Of a DNA stretch of 64,000 bases, positions 25,670-33,241 are shown in pieces. The DNA is from Streptomyces sp. RB17 (GTDB taxonomy: Bacteria > Actinomycetota > Actinomycetes > Streptomycetales > Streptomycetaceae). The translations under genes and the position numbers were made by a program. The stretch spans positions 496,001 through 560,000 of the forward strand of contig NZ_WEGL01000005.1 in NCBI RefSeq assembly GCF_009604455.1. Direction: 5' to 3'. Each line of letters starts with the position of its first letter. The stretch's first letter is position 1. Below the pieces are notes generated by a model, which did no database searches, had not been told where the DNA came from, and worked only from the letters and a program-made list of their open reading frames with translations.

Positions 25670-28600
25670 TTACGACAGGTCCCGCACCCGGATGTTGCGG
25701 AACTCGATCAGGTCGTTGTCACTGTGGTTCTGCAGCCCCACGTAGCCGCTGACGAACTGACGCAGATCCGTGGGCGGATCGCCTGCACGCGACGACGACT
25801 TGCCGGGCGTGTTGTCGAACTCGTTGATCACCACGCCGTTGCGGATGATCGTGTAGTGCTGCCCGACGACCCGGATCTCGTAGTCGTTCCACTGTCCCTT
25901 CGGGGTGACCTTCGCATGGTCCAGGTCGAGTGGATCGAAGTTGTACACCGAGCCCGTCTTCTGGGGTTCACCGGTGTCACCGTCGTAGATCTGGATCTCG
26001 TTGCCGCAGTAGATCGCCACCCACTCCGGAGCGGTGCGGGCCGATCCCGTGGTGCTGCAGCCCTCGGGCCGCTGGTCCAGCGGCGTCCGCGGATCGGGGA
26101 ACCTCACGAACACACCGCTGTTGGCCTGGTGGCCCTCCGGAGCTACATCCCGGAACTGCAGCCGGATCGAGTAGTCCTTGAACTGCTGCTTGCTGTACCA
26201 GAGCATGCCCATGCCGCCGGAACTGCGCATGGTGCCGTCCGGCAGGAGCGAGAACCGGCCCGCGCCCGCCTGGCTCCACCCGGCGAGGCTGGTCGCCGAT
26301 CCGTCGAAGACGGACGTGTACCCGGGTGTCTTGCCGATGGGCGACTGGGCGCCTTCCTTGCTGAGCGTCGCCGCTTCGTGGTTGTCGATGACGCCGTCCT
26401 TGCGGAACTGGTCGACCAGGTCGTTGAGGTTGCTGACGAAGGCGCCGTGGTTGGGCCAGGTGCCCTCGTCGTCGATCAGGTCGTTGATGGTGCATCCGCC
26501 GCCGGCCTTGTGGTTGGCCACACCGGTGTCGGTGTCGAGCAGCCAGACCGTGGAACGGGCGTCGGGCGCAGTGCAGCCCGCCGTCACGTCGATCTTCCCC
26601 GTGGAGTGCTCGCCGTTGGCGTAGGTCACCTTGAGGGTGGCGTGGTAGGTGCCGTAATCGGCGTAGGTGTGCGCCGGGTTGGCCTCGTGCGACGGCCGGC
26701 TGCCGTCACCGAAGTCCCACTCCCAGGAGACGCCGCCCGCCTTCGCGGCCGAGAACTGGATCGTCCGCGGCTTGCTCTGCGCGACGGCGCGGCCCGAGGC
26801 CTCGCTCGGGTTCGGCGTGGCAGGGCCACCGTGGTAGGTGACACGGACCAGCTTCTGGTTCGGGTCGAGGCTGAAGAAGCCGCCGGCGTAGTCGAGCATG
26901 TAGAGCGCGCCGTCCGGGCCGAACTTGGCGTCCATCCAGCTCTGGACCTTGTTGTCCCCGGTGCCGCCGGGGAGGATCTGGCGCAGGTCCTCGCCGAATT
27001 CCGGCTGGGACCGGTCCTTGACGTTGTCCGGGGTGACGGTGACCGCGACACGGTTGTTGGCGTTGGACTCGTCACCGATGAACCACTTGTCGTCCCAGTA
27101 CGCCGGCCATGCGACACCGCTGTCGGTGTCGACCTCCGAGCGGTGGTAGGTCGGGCCGTTCATGATGGCCTGGCCGCCGCCCTTGAGGTAGGGCTCGGTG
27201 TACTTCTCGTCGCTCTGCACGTACGTGGGCAGCCCGCTGCCGTCACTGCGCTTCGGGTAGACGACGCCGCCGCCCTGCGGCGAGTACCAGATCATGTTGC
27301 TGCGGATCGGCGGGAGGTCCACAAGTCCGGTGTTGCGCGGCGAGGTGTTCTTCGGGTGGTCGCAGTCGTACCAGCCGGTCAGCACGCTCGCGTCGGTGTT
27401 GCTGCGGTCGCGGTACGGCTGCTTGTCGCCCATGCAGTACGGCCAGCCCTGGTTGCCCGCGGAGGTGATGATGGTCGCGGTCTCGTACTTGGCCGGGCCG
27501 AGCTCGGGGTCGGGCGTCGGCGCGTCGGGGCCGACCCAGGCCGCGGTCAGCCAGTTGTTGGTCTTGTCCCAGGCGATCCGTGCGATGTTGCGGACACCCA
27601 TGACGTAGATCTCCGGACGGGTCTTGCCGCCGCCGTCCTCCTGGCCGGTGAAAAGGTTGCCCTTGGGGATCGTGTAGGTGCCGTCGGGCTCGGGGTGGAT
27701 CCGCAGGATCTTGCCGTTGAGGTCGTTGGTGTTGCCGGCCGTACGGCGGGCGTCCTGGAAGGACAGGCCCTTGTAGTCCTTCGTCCAGTTGTTCCCGGAG
27801 TAGCCGGCCCCGGCTCCCTGGGAGGAGTTGTCGTCACCGACGCCGACGTAGAGGTTGCCATCGTTGTCGAAGGTCATGCCGCCGCCGGTGTGGCAGCAGC
27901 TGTGGATCTGGGCGGTCCAGTGCAGCAGGTCCTTGCGGGTGCTCTTGTCGATCGACTGGTTCTTGAAGTCGTAGGTCAGTCGGGAGATGGTGCGCTGGCC
28001 CGTCTGTTTGTCCCGGTCGACCGACTCGTGCGGCATCCAGTAGATGTAGATCCAGCCGTTCTGCCCGAACTTGGGGTCGAGCGTGATGCCGACCAGCCCC
28101 TCCTCGTTCTTGACCAGCTCGTCGCCGCTGCCCCGGTTGCCCATCACGTCGAGCGTGGTGAGCAGCTTGACCTGCTTGGTCTTGGGGTCCCACTGGTGGA
28201 TCGTGCCGCAGCCCAGGCCCACCTCGGGGTCGTTCCAGTCGGGGATCGGACCGCTCGGGCAGGCCGCCTTGCCGATGTAGAAGACCTTGCCGTCGGGGGC
28301 GATCGTCAGACCGTGCGGCTCACCGATCTGGTCGAGTTGGCCCTGCTGGTTCTTGCCCGTGAGCCGTTCGACCGAGTAGTTCGACGCGATGGTCGCCTGG
28401 CAGTCGCCACGGACCATGCCGGTCGTCCACTCGATGGCGCCGAGCAGATGACTCTGGAACTTGGTGTCCGAGGTGTAGCTGTCCTCGGTGCGGCCCATGC
28501 CGGTGTAGAACGACCGGCCGCCGTCGTAGTCCCGGCACCAGGAGATCGGGTGGAAGGCGCCGTTGCCCGCCGGTCCGGCGTCGTAGGAGTTCTCCTCGAC

Positions 28601-29722
28601 CTGGGCGACCGTCTGCACCTTGCCGTTCGGGTTCGGGTCCCAGTTCATCCACTGGTCGGAGCGGGTCCACTTCAGCGGCAGGCCCTTGTTCGCCGGGTGT
28701 TGACGGTCGGTGACGTCCACGGTCGCCTGCTGCACCTTGGTCTCCGGTGCGGGCGCCGGGTCGGCGCCGAAGAGCCGCAGCTCGGCCAACTGGATCAGGG
28801 GCTCACCGGAGTTGGCGGTGATGTTCAGCCGGTAGTACGCGTAGGCCGTGGTGTTGGAGAACTTGTACTGCTTGGTCTGGAAGCGGTCCGGGAAGTTCTG
28901 GCCGGTCTGGGTGTCCAGCGTCTTCCAGGTGTCCCCGTCCTGAGAGCCCTGCAGGGTCCAGTCCTTGGGGTCCCGGCCGGGGTAGTCGTTGGCCGACGTC
29001 AGCGCGTACTGGGCCACCGCGACCGGATGGTCCGTCTTCGCCGTGACCCACGCGGTGTTCTGGTGCGCCAGCCACTTGGTGGTGTTGCTGCCGTCGAACA
29101 GCTTGGCCTTCGTCTCGTTCGGCGGGTTGTCGTCGCTCGCCGTGACGTCCGCGACCTTCTCGGAGGCGGGCAGGCTGGCGGCTGGACGCGTGCCGATCAG
29201 GCCGGTGAACCAGTCGGAGCCGGCATCCGCGCGCGCGGCGTCGTGGACACCGACGAAGCCGCCGCCGCCCTTGACGTAGGCCTGGAACGCGGACTCCTCG
29301 TCGGAGGTGAGGGACACGCCCTTGGCCGACAGGAAGACCACGCCCCGGTACTGGGCCAGGCGGTCGGGGGTGAAGACGGACGGGTCGTCCGACTCGGCCA
29401 CGGAGAAGCCGTTCTTCTGACCCAGTTCCTTGATCGTTGACACGGCGGTCGTGACGGGATCGTCCTGCTGATCGGTCGGCCCGTGGAAGACCAGGACGTT
29501 CACCGGGGCTTCGGCGCCGGCACCCTGGTCCTGGCTGCCCGCGGACGGCGCCTGCGCTTGTGCCTGCACGGCCGGCAGCGCGGACAGCCCCAGTGCCAGT
29601 GCCGAGCCGGACAGCAGGACGACCGCGCGGCGCCAGGGCGGCGCCTGGCGGGAGGCCCGCGCGGATGGCGACGGTGGTGCTCCACTTCGTCGTGACAGGG
29701 TGAACCGGTCTCTTCGGCCCAT
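25670..29722 (-). CDS. Giant secreted ThuA / GSDH dehydrogenase / PKD / DUF1080 fusion
   Basis: A 1350-residue exported enzyme; ATG 29722 follows AAGGAG. Order: signal peptide (to about 57); ThuA-like domain (VNVLVFHGP; later SWCRDYDGGRSFYTGMGRTE) interrupted by a discoidin-like sugar-binding domain (about 165-310, DWTLQGSQDG, YRLNITANSGEPLIQLAELR); GSDH quinoprotein propeller (about 450-1010, EPHGLTIAPDGKVFYIG, GWPYCMGDKQPY); PKD domain (WEWDFGDGS); an unrecognised two-Cys module (about 1050-1134); and a C-terminal DUF1080 / 3-keto-disaccharide hydrolase domain (1135-1350). Oxidation at C3 of a glycoside followed by cleavage of the keto-sugar in one polypeptide is a plausible role (inference). 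The laccase gene lies upstream on the same strand. Confidence 0.88.
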   Translation of the reverse strand: MGRRDRFTLSRRSGAPPSPSARASRQAPPWRRAVVLLSGSALALGLSALPAVQAQAQAPSAGSQDQGAGAEAPVNVLVFHGPTDQQDDPVTTAVSTIKELGQKNGFSVAESDDPSVFTPDRLAQYRGVVFLSAKGVSLTSDEESAFQAYVKGGGGFVGVHDAARADAGSDWFTGLIGTRPAASLPASEKVADVTASDDNPPNETKAKLFDGSNTTKWLAHQNTAWVTAKTDHPVAVAQYALTSANDYPGRDPKDWTLQGSQDGDTWKTLDTQTGQNFPDRFQTKQYKFSNTTAYAYYRLNITANSGEPLIQLAELRLFGADPAPAPETKVQQATVDVTDRQHPANKGLPLKWTRSDQWMNWDPNPNGKVQTVAQVEENSYDAGPAGNGAFHPISWCRDYDGGRSFYTGMGRTEDSYTSDTKFQSHLLGAIEWTTGMVRGDCQATIASNYSVERLTGKNQQGQLDQIGEPHGLTIAPDGKVFYIGKAACPSGPIPDWNDPEVGLGCGTIHQWDPKTKQVKLLTTLDVMGNRGSGDELVKNEEGLVGITLDPKFGQNGWIYIYWMPHESVDRDKQTGQRTISRLTYDFKNQSIDKSTRKDLLHWTAQIHSCCHTGGGMTFDNDGNLYVGVGDDNSSQGAGAGYSGNNWTKDYKGLSFQDARRTAGNTNDLNGKILRIHPEPDGTYTIPKGNLFTGQEDGGGKTRPEIYVMGVRNIARIAWDKTNNWLTAAWVGPDAPTPDPELGPAKYETATIITSAGNQGWPYCMGDKQPYRDRSNTDASVLTGWYDCDHPKNTSPRNTGLVDLPPIRSNMIWYSPQGGGVVYPKRSDGSGLPTYVQSDEKYTEPYLKGGGQAIMNGPTYHRSEVDTDSGVAWPAYWDDKWFIGDESNANNRVAVTVTPDNVKDRSQPEFGEDLRQILPGGTGDNKVQSWMDAKFGPDGALYMLDYAGGFFSLDPNQKLVRVTYHGGPATPNPSEASGRAVAQSKPRTIQFSAAKAGGVSWEWDFGDGSRPSHEANPAHTYADYGTYHATLKVTYANGEHSTGKIDVTAGCTAPDARSTVWLLDTDTGVANHKAGGGCTINDLIDDEGTWPNHGAFVSNLNDLVDQFRKDGVIDNHEAATLSKEGAQSPIGKTPGYTSVFDGSATSLAGWSQAGAGRFSLLPDGTMRSSGGMGMLWYSKQQFKDYSIRLQFRDVAPEGHQANSGVFVRFPDPRTPLDQRPEGCSTTGSARTAPEWVAIYCGNEIQIYDGDTGEPQKTGSVYNFDPLDLDHAKVTPKGQWNDYEIRVVGQHYTIIRNGVVINEFDNTPGKSSSRAGDPPTDLRQFVSGYVGLQNHSDNDLIEFRNIRVRDLS
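26321..26575 (-). other. Unrecognised two-Cys module, copy 1
   Basis: This codes for residues of about 1050-1134 of the giant enzyme. It begins CTAPDARSTVW and contains GGGCTINDLIDDEGTWPNHG and DGVIDNHEA. By my gapless alignment about 36 of 82 positions are identical to the C-terminus of the cupredoxin protein (32759-33028), with both cysteines at the same positions. Confidence 0.75.
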
Positions 29723-30026
29723 GGTTGCTCCTTGACTCGATCCGACAACGGAGGAGTGGTCAGGGGGTGGAGCCGGGCTGCCGCACGGGTCCCGCACGGC
29801 AGATGCCGGGCGAGGCGGATTCGGATCGGCCGTGAGGACGTACGGCGACGGCCGGGGCGCCGGAACCGGTGAGGTCGCGGAACGCCCCGGGACCTCACAG
29901 CCCGGGACCCCGCGGCCCGGGCCCGACCGACCGGCGGCAGGTGGTGCACGCCCGTCGGACCGTCCGGTCAGGTCGGACGGGCGTGGCTTCGGGGGCGGAG
30001 AACGGGGCGGGCACGGATCGCCCGGG
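29723..30026. other. Intergenic region, 304 bp, with laccase terminator
   Basis: It lies between the laccase gene and the giant enzyme gene, both on the minus strand. It contains the AAGGAG ribosome site of the giant enzyme and, near the laccase end, a strong hairpin (29947-29985). The hairpin implies that the giant enzyme has its own promoter here; I could not pick a clear one. Confidence 0.5.
29947..29985 (-). terminator. Terminator after laccase gene
   Basis: Arms CACGCCCGTCGGAC and GTCGGACGGGCGTG pair at 13 of 14 positions around an 11-base loop, downstream of the laccase stop on the minus strand. Confidence 0.7.
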
Positions 30027-30995
30027 CTACATGGGCATGCCGCCGCCGGGGACCGTGCCGTCGGCCTCGGTCACCAGGAAGACGCCGGACATCCCCATGT
30101 CCGAGTGGCTCTGGACGTGGCAGTGGTACATCCAGGCGCCCGCGCCGACCCGTTCACCGGCGATCACCTGGAACCCGAAGGAGTCCGCGGGGCCGGTGGT
30201 CTTGGTGTCGATGACCCGGCTGACGTCCTGCGGACCGTCCAGGATCCCGGTGCGGTTGTCCACCCAGCGGTGGCCGTGCACATGGAAGGTGTGGAAGAAG
30301 TCGCCGTGGGTGATCACGACGAACTCCACCCGCTCGCCACGGACGGCCTTGAAGGTGGGAGTGTCGGGAGCGATCCTGTTGTTGATGGTCATGTCGTTGA
30401 ACACGACCGTGAACTGCTTGTCGGGCAGCACATCGCCCTTGCGCCGCACCACCACGGGGCCGTACAGCCCCTTCTTGATCCCGCCGGTGCCGTGCTCGGT
30501 GCCGACGTTGTGGTCGTGGTAGTGCCAGTAGCCGGCGCTTCCGGCCTCCCACGTGCCGTCGTGACGTCTGCCCGGGGCGTGGGTGCGCCAGACGTAGGTG
30601 CGCCGGTCGCCGGGCTGGACGACGCTGTCGTTCATCTTGGTGCCGTCGCTGGCGGTGTCGTAGTCCAGGCCGTGCACGTGCAGGCTGGCGGCGACGTCGA
30701 GGTTGTTGACCACCTCGATGTTCATGGTGTCGCCCTCGGTCAGCTCGATGAGCGGGCCCGGAATCGTCGCCTGTCCGGGGTGGAGGCCGTAGCCCATCTC
30801 CCCGTTCGGCAGCTTCTCCATGTACAGCGTCAGGTTGCGGACCGCGCCGCCCTTGTCGTCCGCAGCGGGTTTGTCCGAGGGCGCGGCGCTCGCGGTGCCG
30901 CCGAGCACCGCGGGGGCGACGGCCGCCGCCACAGCTGAGGTGGCGAACGATCGGCGGGACAAGAGGCGTCGCATGCCTGCGCCTGGGTCGGTCAT
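30027..30995 (-). CDS. Small two-domain laccase (multicopper oxidase), Tat-exported
   Basis: A 322-residue protein close to the Streptomyces small laccase (SLAC) type, which works as a trimer. The twin-arginine signal is RRLLSRRSFATSAVAAA, ending near GTASA. All four copper-binding segments are intact: HVHGLDYD, WHYHDHN, HTFHVHGHRW and HCHVQSHSDMGM, the last holding the type-1 Cys, His and Met. It oxidises phenols or other donors and reduces oxygen to water outside the cell. ATG 30995 follows GGAGAG. It is divergent from a secreted cupredoxin protein. Confidence 0.93.
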   Translation of the reverse strand: MTDPGAGMRRLLSRRSFATSAVAAAVAPAVLGGTASAAPSDKPAADDKGGAVRNLTLYMEKLPNGEMGYGLHPGQATIPGPLIELTEGDTMNIEVVNNLDVAASLHVHGLDYDTASDGTKMNDSVVQPGDRRTYVWRTHAPGRRHDGTWEAGSAGYWHYHDHNVGTEHGTGGIKKGLYGPVVVRRKGDVLPDKQFTVVFNDMTINNRIAPDTPTFKAVRGERVEFVVITHGDFFHTFHVHGHRWVDNRTGILDGPQDVSRVIDTKTTGPADSFGFQVIAGERVGAGAWMYHCHVQSHSDMGMSGVFLVTEADGTVPGGGMPM

Positions 30996-31681
30996 CGCTC
31001 TCCAATCCGCGACAGGCGTCGGTGCCTGCAGGCGTTTCGTGGTCGTGAGGTGCGCCGCCCCAGGCAACACAGCATCCGGACGCGGCGGTTTGCGGTGGTG
31101 CGCCGGGCATCGGGCCCCGTGGGGCCGGCAGAGGAGTCGTCGGTGGGTCGCCGAGCCGGGGCCGTCCGGCCGGCGGCTGCGGCGGTACGGCCGAGACCGG
31201 CTCGGCAAGGCGAGGCGAACTGCGCCTCGGAACGGCCTCACCGTAACGGCGCTTCTCCAGTTTTTCCAGACTCAGGTCAAAGTTGGTCGAGTTGTGGTCA
31301 TAGACCTTGGCGAGTCGTCAAAAGGCGGCTAGCTTCCCAGCATTGGCGCCATCCGAGAGAGCTGGGTGAGCCCCGCTCGACGGGCCCGTGGCAGCGCCGA
31401 TCCGGCACGGGGCGGAGCGGACGCCGCCTGTCCGTTCGTGTGACCGCGGCCGGTCGCCGTCGTCACGCCCCGGTGTTCAACCGCAACCGACTCACCGTGC
31501 CGCTGAGTTCAGGGCGCCGGTCAGGTGACGGACCGTGCGCCGTCGCCGCCAGGGACCGAGCTCCGCGCGGCATCCGGCCGGACGGGCCACGACGTGGTCG
31601 TCCCGGCGGCTGGTCGTCCACCCGGCGGGACCGCCGATCCGCGCGCGGTACCGCAACAAGCGATTCGCGAAAGGTGCAGCG
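30996..31681. promoter_or_regulatory. Divergent intergenic region, 686 bp
   Basis: It separates the laccase and cupredoxin genes and is unusually long for this dense genome. A comparatively AT-rich stretch at about 31250-31330 holds three GGTC(A/G) repeats at 31275, 31285 and 31296. No gene with convincing coding character is seen. Both copper-protein promoters must lie here. Confidence 0.5.
31275..31300. repeat. Phased GGTC direct repeats (operator-like)
   Basis: GGTCA, GGTCG and GGTCA begin at 31275, 31285 and 31296, spaced by 10 and 11 bases and so on one face of the helix. Eleven-base direct repeats are the pattern of Streptomyces PHO boxes, but the match to the GTTCACC consensus is only partial. 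Confidence 0.35.
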
Positions 31682-33031
31682 GTGTTCAGAAGACTGCTCC
31701 ATGCCCAGACGGATCCTCCCCCCTCCAGATCCGCGCCACGGGGCCGGTTCAGCTCCCACCCGGCGTTGGTGGCGCTGGTGGCCCTGGTGCTCACGGCGTT
31801 CTCGTTGGCCGCGCCCGCCGCGTACGCGGCGATGAGCCGCGACGCCGCCGCGGCGCCGGCCCAGGTGCTCACCTGGACGGCCGGGGACGGCTACATGGGC
31901 TATACGTCCGCCCCCACCACCGCGGTGGCCGGCCCGACGACGATCGTGTTCGAGAACAGCGCGGCCACCGGCAACACGACGGGGATGCCGCACACGCTGA
32001 CGTTCGACACCTCCAACCCCGACTACAACACCGACGTCAGCCTCAACATCCAGGCGAGCCCGTCCGACTCCGCCGGCGGCCGTCACACGGCAGAGGTCAC
32101 CCTGACCCCTGGCGTCTACCACTACTACTGCGCGATGCCGGGTCACATGATGTCGGGCGAACTGACCGTCACCGCGGCCCCCGGGAACGACACCACCGCC
32201 CCGGACACATCAGCCACCGTCTCGGGGACGAAGGACGCCTCCGGTAATTATGTTTCCAGTGCGACGGTGACGGTGTCGGCTTCGGATGCGGAGTCGGGTG
32301 TGGCCACGGTGGAGTACTCGCTGGACGACGGGGCCTACAGGGATTACGGCGCGCCGGTGCAGGTGAGTGGTGTGGGTCAGCACACGGTGGCGTATCGGGC
32401 GACGGACAAGGCGGGTAACACGTCGGCGGTGAAGTCGGTGTCGTTCACGGTGGTTGCGGCTCCGCCCGCGGACACCACTCCGCCGGAGGTGTCGGCCTCC
32501 GTCTCGGGGACGAAGGACGCCTCCGGGAACTACGTCGGCGGCGCGACGGTGACGGTGACGGCCTCGGACTCGGGGTCGGGCGTGGCCACGACCGAGTACT
32601 CCCTGGACGGCGGCCCCTACCTGTCGTACTCCGCGCCGGTGGCGGTGAACAGAGCGGGTAGCCACACATTCCTGTACCGGGCCACCGACAAGGCCGGCAA
32701 CACGTCCACGGCCAAGTCGCTGACCCTGACCGTCGTCGACAGCAAGCCGCCCACCGACTGCCCGGAGACGGACGACCGTTCGACGGTGTTCGTCGGCACG
32801 GTGAACACGGGCATCCCGAACCGCGTCACGGCGAACGGCTGCACGATCAACGAGCTGATCGAGGACCACCGGACCTGGGCGAGCCACGGCGAGTTCGTCT
32901 CGTACGTCGGGGACCTCGTCGCTGACCTCCGGCACGAGGGCGTCGTCGACCAGCGGGAGGCGGGCGACATCAAGAAGGCCGCCGGCCGTTCCGACGTCGG
33001 CAAGCCGCACACCGCGCACACGGAACGGTGA
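31682..33031 (+). CDS. Secreted cupredoxin protein with two Ig-like repeats and two-Cys module
   Basis: An exported protein of about 449 residues. After a signal peptide (PALVALVALVLTAFSLAAPA) comes a type-1 copper domain with ligands MPHTLTF (His) and YYCAMPGHMM (Cys, His, Met). Two tandem Ig-like/OmpL47-type repeats of about 90 residues follow, each beginning near SGTKDASGNYV and ending at ATDKAGNTS. The last 90 residues are the two-Cys module also found in the giant dehydrogenase at 25670. It probably shuttles electrons outside the cell, perhaps to the divergent laccase (inference). GTG 31682 is the start I favour; the frame is open upstream. Confidence 0.8.
   Translation: MFRRLLHAQTDPPPSRSAPRGRFSSHPALVALVALVLTAFSLAAPAAYAAMSRDAAAAPAQVLTWTAGDGYMGYTSAPTTAVAGPTTIVFENSAATGNTTGMPHTLTFDTSNPDYNTDVSLNIQASPSDSAGGRHTAEVTLTPGVYHYYCAMPGHMMSGELTVTAAPGNDTTAPDTSATVSGTKDASGNYVSSATVTVSASDAESGVATVEYSLDDGAYRDYGAPVQVSGVGQHTVAYRATDKAGNTSAVKSVSFTVVAAPPADTTPPEVSASVSGTKDASGNYVGGATVTVTASDSGSGVATTEYSLDGGPYLSYSAPVAVNRAGSHTFLYRATDKAGNTSTAKSLTLTVVDSKPPTDCPETDDRSTVFVGTVNTGIPNRVTANGCTINELIEDHRTWASHGEFVSYVGDLVADLRHEGVVDQREAGDIKKAAGRSDVGKPHTAHTER
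32194..32745 (+). repeat. Tandem Ig-like domain repeat
   Basis: Two direct repeats of about 270 bp within the cupredoxin gene. Both contain near-identical DNA coding for SGTKDASGNYV and for ATDKAGNTS. Parts of the first copy (about 32245-32440) use lower-GC codons such as AAT, TAT and GTT than the second copy. Confidence 0.7.
32759..33028 (+). other. Unrecognised two-Cys module, copy 2
   Basis: This codes for the last 90 residues of the cupredoxin protein, from CPETDDRSTVFV through NGCTINELIEDHRTWASHG. It aligns without gaps to copy 1 (26321-26575) over 82 residues. Confidence 0.75.
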
Positions 33032-33091
33032 GCCGAGCCTGATGGGGTGGCTCCGGCCGACCGCCGCGCACCCCATCAGGCCGCTCGGCTC
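33030..33091 (+). terminator. Strong terminator hairpin
   Basis: GAGCCGAG plus CCTGATGGGGTG pair with CACCCCATCAGG plus CTCGGCTC, giving a 20-bp stem with one 3-base bulge. It starts at the stop codon of the cupredoxin gene. Confidence 0.85.
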
Positions 33092-33241
33092 AAGCAAGCT
33101 TTGTCCACTGCGAGATGAAAGTGCATCGGAATGCTGCACAAGTTCTTTCACGGCCAGCAGGACGGTGCTACGGTTTTTTTGAAAGTCGCGCCCCAAAGTG
33201 CCGGGCGTGCATACGACTTCGGCGACGACGGGAGGGGCGGC

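Noticed and set aside
25724..29440. A continuous plus-strand reading frame of about 1.2 kb codons opposite the giant secreted enzyme
   Set aside because: Its product is Val/Gly/Arg/Asp-rich low-complexity text with no domain. The minus strand encodes a clear multi-domain enzyme. Long antisense frames are expected where third positions are almost all G or C.
30027..30995. Copper nitrite reductase instead of laccase
   Set aside because: The HCHVQSHSDMGM ending and the HVHGLDYD and HTFHVHGHRW segments follow the two-domain small laccases. Nitrite reductases lack this full type-2/3 His set.
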